Positions 59,060 to 64,000 of a stretch of DNA of 64,000 nucleotides are shown one piece after another. Below the pieces are notes generated by a model, which was given only the letters and a program-made list of their open reading frames with translations, was not told the DNA's origin and did not search any database. The stretch covers positions 186,001-250,000 of the forward strand of contig JAZSLJ010000073.1 in the NCBI GenBank assembly GCA_045535305.1, written 5' to 3'. Each line of letters opens with the position of its first letter. Positions within the stretch are counted from its first letter, which is position 1. The position numbers and the translations under genes were made by a program. The DNA is from UBA1081 sp045535305 (GTDB lineage: Bacteria > Bacillota > Clostridia > Oscillospirales > Acutalibacteraceae).

Positions 59060-59437
59060 CTATGCAAGTTTGTTGATGTATTCACAGTAGATATACACAT
59101 TTTCTATCTTCTTTGCTTCAACACCGTTTTCTGTTTTTACAACAGGCTGAGTCTCTGAAGGTGTGATATAACGCTTGAATACGATTGCGCTCTGACCTGG
59201 CTCTAAATGAAAAATCTGTTCATAATGACATTTGGTAATATCAATGTTGAGATAATCTGTCAGAATACGGTCAATAGCTCTGTCCGTGTAACAACAACAA
59301 ACGCCTACATCGGTAAAAACTTCAACAATTGCTTTTGCCTCCTCAATACTGATAAGATCAATTTTGAATGTTCCGTTACCGACCGCAAACATTGTGTCAT
59401 TGTCGAGAATTATTAATGAGTTTTTTCTGTTATCCAT
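59060..59437 (-). CDS. B116-like (DUF1874) protein, tentative
   Basis: This 125-residue protein starts MDNRKNSLIILDNDTMFAVGNG and contains ISIEEAKAIVEVF, a central CCCYTDRAIDRILTDYLNIDI and FHLEPGQSAIVFKRYI. The order of these elements (an IslEEAK helix, a helix pair, then LEPGDxAIVF) matches my memory of the DUF1874/STIV-B116 family, found in archaeal viruses and in ICEBs1 YddF; this is pattern recognition, not a search result. GGAGG precedes the ATG at 59437. It is divergent from the SARP regulator and shares a palindromic upstream region. Confidence 0.6.
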   Translation of the reverse strand: MDNRKNSLIILDNDTMFAVGNGTFKIDLISIEEAKAIVEVFTDVGVCCCYTDRAIDRILTDYLNIDITKCHYEQIFHLEPGQSAIVFKRYITPSETQPVVKTENGVEAKKIENVYIYCEYINKLA

Positions 59438-59453
59438 AATCATACCTCCATAT

Positions 59454-59469
59454 AATCAATTTATTGATT
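59454..59469. promoter_or_regulatory. Palindrome between the B116-like and SARP genes
   Basis: AATCAA-TTTA-TTGATT (59454-59469) is a perfect 6-4-6 palindrome 16 bases before the B116-like ATG. It could be a regulator site for either gene. Confidence 0.4.
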
Positions 59470-59478
59470 AAATTATAA

Positions 59479-59507
59479 TTGACATTAGTTATAAAAATAG
59501 TTAAAAT
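59479..59507 (+). promoter_or_regulatory. Predicted promoter of the SARP regulator
   Basis: TTGACA (59479-59484), a 17-base spacer, then TAAAAT (59502-59507), upstream of GAGGTG and the ATG at 59539. Confidence 0.6.
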
Positions 59508-59538
59508 AATAGTGTAAGATTAAAAATGAGGTGATATT

Positions 59539-60282
59539 ATGGCAAAAGCACAAAATAAAGTTTATATAAATTTTTTCGGTGAATTAACGATTAAGACATC
59601 TTACGGTATTATATCGGAAAATGATATACATTCAAAGCACATGAATAAGCTTATTGCCTACCTCGTTCTTAACAGAAAAACAATTGCATCTGTTGATATT
59701 CTCACGGCAATACTCTGGCCGCAAGGTGTTGACGATCCCTACTCAAGTCTGCGAGGTCTTGTTTGCAGATTAAAAAAAATAATAAAGCCTGCATTCCCCG
59801 ATGAAAGCTTTATTGTTGCCAAAAACGGCTCATATGAAATTAATAAATCATTTAATCTTGTTGTGGATGCCGAACAGCTTACGGTAATATCAAAATTTAA
59901 TATCAATTCTGCAGCAGCAAAATCTTTTCTTGATAACACTTGTTATCCGTTTATAGAATCTCTTTCCGCTGATATATGGGGTTTACCCGTTACAACATAT
60001 TATAATTCAAGAATGATAACATACGTAGCAACAGCTGTAAGCAAAATGATTGATGAATGTGATTATGATTCTGCGGTATTTTATGCAACGAAGGGCTTGA
60101 TAATAGACCCGTTGTCTGAAGACCTGCATATTCTTATAATTACGGCATTGATAAAAAAAGGCTGTCGTAAATTAGCAATAGACCACTATGAAAACACAAT
60201 TAAAATGTTTAAAAATGAATATTCTGTTACACCTGACTTAGCTTTTAAAAATATGATCAATAAAATTTTATATGGTTGCTAA
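59539..60282 (+). CDS. SARP/AfsR-like regulator with BTAD domain
   Basis: This 247-residue protein has an OmpR-type winged helix (about 8-98; INFFGELTIKTSYG, LIAYLVLNRKTIASVDILTAILWP, SSLRGLVCRLKKII) and a bacterial transcriptional activation domain of TPR-like helices (about 105-245). Such proteins activate neighbouring genes in actinomycetes and also occur in Clostridia. There is no ATPase or sensor domain, so it is a short SARP. It is divergent from the B116-like gene. Confidence 0.85.
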   Translation: MAKAQNKVYINFFGELTIKTSYGIISENDIHSKHMNKLIAYLVLNRKTIASVDILTAILWPQGVDDPYSSLRGLVCRLKKIIKPAFPDESFIVAKNGSYEINKSFNLVVDAEQLTVISKFNINSAAAKSFLDNTCYPFIESLSADIWGLPVTTYYNSRMITYVATAVSKMIDECDYDSAVFYATKGLIIDPLSEDLHILIITALIKKGCRKLAIDHYENTIKMFKNEYSVTPDLAFKNMINKILYGC

Positions 60283-60327
60283 AATAAAATTATTATGTTA
60301 ATATTTAATTGAATCGGAGATGATTTG

Positions 60328-60993
60328 ATGGTTAAATTTGATAATAATTGGGATAATGTTCTCAGTGGTGAATTTGAAAAAGAGTATTACAGAAAAATTC
60401 ACGATTTTCTCGTAGAAGAATACAGAAATCCCGCCTACCCTATTTATCCGAATATGTATAATATCTTTAATGCGCTGAAAATAACCGATTATAACAGTGT
60501 TAAAGCCGTAATTTTAGGTCAGGACCCTTATCACGGACCTAACCAGGCACACGGACTTTCATTTTCCGTTCAGGACGGTGTTGCTCCTCCCCCGTCCCTC
60601 GTTAATATATATAAAGAATACAGCGCGGATTTAGGTTATCCTATTCCTAAAAGCGGTGATCTTACTAAATGGGCTGAAAATGGCGTGTTGCTTCTTAATT
60701 CAGTTTTAACGGTAAGAGGCGGTCAGGCTGCAAGCCACAGAGGTATTGGATGGGAGATTTTTACAGACAGAGTTATATCTTTGCTCAATGAACGAAAAGT
60801 GCCTGTTGTATTTATTTTATGGGGCAGATTTGCAAGAGATAAAAAAAGTCTTATTACAAATCCTCAGCATCATATACTTGAAGCCGCTCACCCAAGTCCC
60901 TTGTCGGCATATAACGGATTTTTCGGTTGCAGACATTTCTCAAAAGCAAATGAGTTATTAGGTGATAATGCGATTGATTGGAGATTAGAATGA
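60328..60993 (+). CDS. ung: Uracil-DNA glycosylase
   Basis: Ung removes uracil from DNA, starting base-excision repair. The 221-residue family 1 enzyme has the catalytic motif VILGQDPYHGPNQAHGLSFSV (Asp66), the uracil-binding LLNSVLTVR and the intercalation motif HPSPLSAYNGFFGCRHFSKAN. GGAG precedes ATG 60328; the TTG one codon earlier is a less likely start. Confidence 0.97.
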   Translation: MVKFDNNWDNVLSGEFEKEYYRKIHDFLVEEYRNPAYPIYPNMYNIFNALKITDYNSVKAVILGQDPYHGPNQAHGLSFSVQDGVAPPPSLVNIYKEYSADLGYPIPKSGDLTKWAENGVLLLNSVLTVRGGQAASHRGIGWEIFTDRVISLLNERKVPVVFILWGRFARDKKSLITNPQHHILEAAHPSPLSAYNGFFGCRHFSKANELLGDNAIDWRLE

Positions 60994-61000
60994 ATCTGAG

Positions 61001-61024
61001 CCATCGGTTTTACCGATGGTTTAT
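61001..61024 (+). terminator. Terminator after ung
   Basis: CCATCGGT (61001-61008) and ACCGATGG (61012-61019) form an 8-bp stem followed by TTTATT. Confidence 0.65.
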
Positions 61025-61035
61025 TATATATATGC

Positions 61036-61064
61036 TTGACTGCTTTTTAAATCTGTTATATAAT
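61036..61064 (+). promoter_or_regulatory. Predicted promoter of the GH3 gene
   Basis: TTGACT (61036-61041), 17 bases, then TATAAT (61059-61064), 37 bases before the ATG. Confidence 0.65.
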
Positions 61065-61100
61065 CAAAATAATAATTTTTAACTCGGATGGTGATTCTTT

Positions 61101-63479
61101 ATGGATAAATATGCAAGATTCAGATATCAGCCTTGTATTCCCCTCGGTGAAGACGGCAGATGCGTAACTGCATCAAAAAAGCATACTCAGCTTTCAAGAG
61201 AAGCAGCAACTGAAGGTATGGTATTGCTTAAAAATGAAAATAATGCGTTACCTTTACAAAAAGGAACAAAAGTGGCTCTTTTCGGTAAGGCTACTATTGA
61301 ATATATAAAAGGTGGCGGCGGAAGCGGAGATGTTAATGTTCCTTATATCAGAAACATATTTGAAGGCTTTATAATGAAAGAAGATGAGGATAAAATTTCT
61401 GTTTATATGCCTCTCGTTGATTTTTACAAGGATTATGTAAAAAAAGAAAGTGTACATATTCCCACGCAGGCTCAGATAAATGCAACCTGGGATATTGTTA
61501 ATGCTATGGAATTCTGCACAAAGCGCGACGATATGACATACGATACTTTTGCAAGTATGCACGTTAAAGAACCTGCTGTTCCTGATGAACTTATTACTGA
61601 TGCATCAAAATGGGCAGATACTGCAATTATTACAATCAGCCGTTTTTCTGCAGAAGGTGTTGACCGCAGACCTATCCCCGGTGATTATTATCTTTCCGAT
61701 ATAGAAAAAGAACTTATTGACAAGGCTTGTGAAAAATTCAGCAAGGTAATTATTGTTATTAATTCAGGTGCAACTATTGACTGTGAATATTTTGCTGAAA
61801 ATGATAAGGTTTCTGCCGTACTTATGAGTTGGCAGGGCGGTATTGAAGGCGGTGCTGCTATTGCCGATATTCTTTGCGGTGATGTTAATCCGTCAGGTAA
61901 GATGACCGACACAATCACAAAATCCTATGATTACTATCCTTGTAAGGATGAATTCTGGGAAAGTTTTCAGTATATTGATTATTCTGATGATATTTATGTA
62001 GGATACCGTTATTTTGAAACTATACCCGGTGCAAAAGATTATGTAAGATATCCTTTCGGATTCGGTCTTTCATATACAACTTTTGAATTAAGCGGTAAAG
62101 TTTGCTGTGAAAGTGAAGGAAATATCGTTGCTGTTGTAAATGTAAAAAATACAGGTAATATAAGCGGTAAAGAGGTTGTTCAGCTGTATTATTCAGCTCC
62201 GCAGGGCAAGCTCGGTAAGCCTGCAAGAGAGCTTTGTGCATTTAAAAAGACTAAATTACTTGCTCCCGGTGAATCCGAAACGGTTGTAATGAGCTGTAAA
62301 GTTAATGACCTTGCAAGTTTTGATGATCTTGGTAAAATTCAGAAATCAGCATTTGTGCTTGAAAAAGGTGAATACAAATTTTATATGGGTACTTGTGTAA
62401 GATGTGCACATGAGCTTGATTATAAATACATTGTATCGGAAGATACCGTTACAGAACAGTTATCCGATTGGTGTAAACCTTTTAAGCTTGCAAAACGTAT
62501 GCTTTCAGACGGTACATTTGAGACATTACCTATGGGTGAGGAAATGTATCTCTGCGGTATCAATGAACTGTCAGGTGCTAAAGCTCCAGAAGAACTTGTT
62601 ATGTTTGATGATGTCGGCACAGAAATTACTCTTGATGAATTTGTTGCACAGTTCACCGTTGATGAACTTGTTGATTTTGTCGGCGGTCAGCCGAAAACAG
62701 GTGTTGCAAACACAGGTTGCTTCGGCGGACTCCCCCGTCTTGGTATTCCTGCAATTCCCACAGCTGACGGACCTGCAGGTTTAAGACTTGATGTTGAAAC
62801 AGGTGTCCCCACAACAGCATGGCCGTGTGCAACACTCCTCGCCTGCTCATGGAATCCCGACTTAATTTATTCTGTTGGTGCGGCAGGCGGTGCTGAAATA
62901 AGAGAGAACAATATCGGTATCTGGCTTGCTCCTGCTCTTAATATTCACAGAGATCCTCTTTGCGGCAGAAACTTTGAGTATTATTCTGAAGATCCTCTCA
63001 TAGCAGGTAAATCCGCGGCGGCACTTTCAAGAGGTGTTCAATCACAAAAAGTTGCTGTTTCAATCAAGCATTTTGCTTGTAACAATAAAGAAGCAAACAG
63101 ATACGATATTGATGCAAGAATTTCCGAAAGAGCATTACGTGAGATTTATCTTAAAGGTTTTGAGATAACTGTAAAAGAAGCAGACCCGTGGACAGTTATG
63201 TCATCATACAACAGAATCAACGGTCAACATACATCAGAAAGTTATGAACTCCTTACAGGAATTCTCCGCGATGAATGGGGATTTAAAGGTATGGTTGAAA
63301 CCGATTGGGGCGTTAAAAATAACCCTGTTATTGAAGTTAAAGCAGGTAATGATATGAAAATGCCGGTTGGTTATCCCGAAGAGCTGAAAGCGGCTTATGA
63401 AAACGGAGAACTGACAAGAGCAGATCTTGAAATTTGTGTTAAACGTATTCTTGAAATGACAATGAAACTTGCACAATAA
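61101..63479 (+). CDS. GH3 beta-glucosidase with permuted domain order
   Basis: This 792-residue glycoside hydrolase family 3 enzyme hydrolyses beta-linked glucosides or related sugars, probably inside the cell because no signal peptide is seen. The normal C-terminal alpha/beta domain comes first (about 35-290; EGMVLLKNENNALPL, VALFGK, GAAIADILCG-like EGGAAIADILCGDVNPSGKM), then an Fn3-like domain (about 345-420), then the TIM-barrel domain normally at the N-terminus (about 540-790; GIPAIPTADGPAGLR, IWLAPALNIHRDPLCGRNFEYYSEDP, IKHFACNN). The nucleophile is D735 in VETDWG. This permuted order is known from R. albus and Butyrivibrio enzymes. It has its own promoter and terminator. Confidence 0.95.
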   Translation: MDKYARFRYQPCIPLGEDGRCVTASKKHTQLSREAATEGMVLLKNENNALPLQKGTKVALFGKATIEYIKGGGGSGDVNVPYIRNIFEGFIMKEDEDKISVYMPLVDFYKDYVKKESVHIPTQAQINATWDIVNAMEFCTKRDDMTYDTFASMHVKEPAVPDELITDASKWADTAIITISRFSAEGVDRRPIPGDYYLSDIEKELIDKACEKFSKVIIVINSGATIDCEYFAENDKVSAVLMSWQGGIEGGAAIADILCGDVNPSGKMTDTITKSYDYYPCKDEFWESFQYIDYSDDIYVGYRYFETIPGAKDYVRYPFGFGLSYTTFELSGKVCCESEGNIVAVVNVKNTGNISGKEVVQLYYSAPQGKLGKPARELCAFKKTKLLAPGESETVVMSCKVNDLASFDDLGKIQKSAFVLEKGEYKFYMGTCVRCAHELDYKYIVSEDTVTEQLSDWCKPFKLAKRMLSDGTFETLPMGEEMYLCGINELSGAKAPEELVMFDDVGTEITLDEFVAQFTVDELVDFVGGQPKTGVANTGCFGGLPRLGIPAIPTADGPAGLRLDVETGVPTTAWPCATLLACSWNPDLIYSVGAAGGAEIRENNIGIWLAPALNIHRDPLCGRNFEYYSEDPLIAGKSAAALSRGVQSQKVAVSIKHFACNNKEANRYDIDARISERALREIYLKGFEITVKEADPWTVMSSYNRINGQHTSESYELLTGILRDEWGFKGMVETDWGVKNNPVIEVKAGNDMKMPVGYPEELKAAYENGELTRADLEICVKRILEMTMKLAQ

Positions 63480-63486
63480 AACAAAT

Positions 63487-63527
63487 ATCCCGTTCGATAT
63501 AAAGGTTATTGGACGGGATTTATTTTA
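63487..63527 (+). terminator. Terminator after the GH3 gene
   Basis: ATCCCGTTC and GGACGGGAT (ending 63519) pair with one G-T, followed by TTATTTTAATT. Confidence 0.65.
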
Positions 63528-63560
63528 ATTTAATAATAATAAAAAAATCTATAAAAAGTA

Positions 63561-63588
63561 TTGACAATTTAACTTTTTATGATATAAT
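63561..63588 (+). promoter_or_regulatory. Promoter of the tRNA pair
   Basis: TTGACA (63561-63566), 16 bases, then TATAAT (63583-63588), 17 bases before the first tRNA. Confidence 0.8.
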
Positions 63589-63605
63589 AATCAAGCAACC
63601 AAGTT

Positions 63606-63682
63606 GGACCATTAGCTCAGTTGGTCAGAGCAACCGGCTCATAACCGGTTGGTCCGGGGTTCGAGTCCCTGATGGTCCACCA
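63606..63682 (+). tRNA. tRNA with anticodon CAU (Ile2 or elongator Met)
   Basis: This 77-nt tRNA with encoded CCA has acceptor GGACCAT paired with ATGGTCC, anticodon loop CTCATAA and T-loop GGTTCGAGTCC. The GGACC acceptor and the CUCAUAA loop resemble Firmicute tRNA-Ile2, whose C34 becomes lysidine to read AUA; elongator Met cannot be excluded. Confidence 0.93.
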
Positions 63683-63691
63683 ATTTAATAT

Positions 63692-63767
63692 AGGGGTATA
63701 GCTCAGTTGGTAGAGCAGCGGTCTCCAAAACCGCGTGCCGAGGGTTCAAGTCCTTCTGCCCCTGCCA
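63692..63767 (+). tRNA. tRNA-Trp (anticodon CCA)
   Basis: This 76-nt tRNA has acceptor AGGGGTA paired with TGCCCCT, discriminator G, anticodon loop CTCCAAA (CCA) and encoded CCA. It follows the CAU tRNA by nine bases and shares its promoter and terminator. Confidence 0.97.
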
Positions 63768-63800
63768 AAAATCGACAGGTTTCGACCTGTCGATTTTTTT
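63768..63800 (+). terminator. Terminator of the tRNA pair
   Basis: AATCGACAGGT-TTCG-ACCTGTCGATT forms a perfect 11-bp stem with a UUCG loop and a T-run. Confidence 0.93.
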
Positions 63801-63910
63801 ATCCAATTCAAACAATTGTGTATTTAATTACCAAAGGCGTAAGGAGTAATCATAAAACATCTACCGTAATCACATAGAAGAAGTTTTTAATTCCCGTTAT
63901 GTTCAGTGAT

Positions 63911-64000
63911 TTAATCCGATAATGCCCAAAGAACACCCACTGCATCCGGTGATGCAAGAAGTTTCCAATGTTCATAAGTGTATGCAGCTGCACTGTCATC
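63911..64000 (-). CDS. 3' end of an unidentified minus-strand gene
   Basis: From the window edge the minus strand reads 29 codons (DDSAAAYTYEHWKLLASPD, AVGVLWALSD) to TAA at 63913-63911, with protein-like composition. Nothing can be said of its function. The stretch 63801-63910 between it and the tRNA terminator shows no feature. Confidence 0.4.
   Translation of the reverse strand, partial: DDSAAAYTYEHWKLLASPDAVGVLWALSD

Noticed and set aside
58576..59100. 174-codon minus-strand ORF across the 3' half of nagA, the micropeptide gene and the terminator
   Set aside because: It overlaps conserved NagA residues, reads through a strong bidirectional terminator and has no family features or start context.
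1..64000. CRISPR arrays, prophage or transposase genes
   Set aside because: No regularly spaced direct repeats, phage structural genes or DDE-type transposase motifs were seen anywhere in the window.

Overview
The window is about 64 kb of low-GC, gene-dense chromosome from an endospore-forming, strictly anaerobic member of the Clostridia. The evidence is a complete spoIIIAA-AH operon, a SpoIIM homologue, spore coat proteins, the anaerobic ribonucleotide reductase NrdDG and GTP-type PEP carboxykinase. A GH3 beta-glucosidase with permuted domains (an architecture known from rumen Ruminococcus and Butyrivibrio), a GH38 alpha-mannosidase, NagA and a GPH-type sugar transporter suggest a gut or rumen glycan user of the Ruminococcaceae/Oscillospiraceae type. 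No species is claimed.

Layout. 1-2.4 kb: yajC, a small membrane protein, spoIIM, and a convergent Xer recombinase. 2.6-11.3 kb: mostly single genes (anchored S8 protease, LacX-like epimerase, DUF1292 protein, a probable 6S RNA, EEP hydrolase, GDPD, a compositionally foreign lipoprotein next to tRNA-Leu, PRPP synthetase, alpha/beta hydrolase). 11.3-19.1 kb, minus strand: PHP phosphoesterase, two CotF-like proteins, pckG, tsaD, an LMW-PTP/RimI fusion, polA. 19.2-28.0 kb: dusB, a GPH transporter, SRP RNA-dnaX-ybaB-recR with an FGGY kinase and an unknown gene, and a cytidylate-kinase-like gene. 28.1-44.2 kb, minus strand: a long housekeeping and sporulation run read as spoIIIAA-AH, nusB, a TsaD-like paralogue, xseA, xseB, ispA, dxs, tlyA, nadK, argR, recN, a TIM-barrel isomerase and tyrS. 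44.3-54 kb: NifU-like protein, GH38, a helix-turn-helix regulator, an ACT protein with PaaK, PAP2 and a secreted beta-helix protein. 52-57.6 kb: nrdG-nrdD with a divergent Crp/Fnr regulator and a shared palindrome, a 300-bp MITE-like element and a ceramidase-like protein. 57.7-63.5 kb: nagA, a tiny self-contained peptide gene, a B116-like protein divergent from a SARP regulator, ung and the GH3 enzyme. The window ends with tRNA-CAU, tRNA-Trp and the tail of an unidentified minus-strand gene.

The most novel item is at 58.86-59.04 kb. A perfect TTGACA-N17-TATAAT promoter, a Shine-Dalgarno site, a 21-codon ORF for an amphipathic helical peptide and a strong terminator together fill the gap after nagA. 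It resembles a phenol-soluble-modulin or small-toxin type gene and is too short for ordinary ORF calling. Next to it lie a DUF1874/B116-like gene, a fold known from viruses and mobile elements, and a SARP-type regulator. Other points of note are the MITE-like repeat forming the 3' end of the Crp/Fnr gene, the PTP-RimI fusion beside tsaD, a second TsaD-like protein, and the foreign-looking lipoprotein bordered by perfect hairpins. No CRISPR array, prophage or transposase gene was seen.
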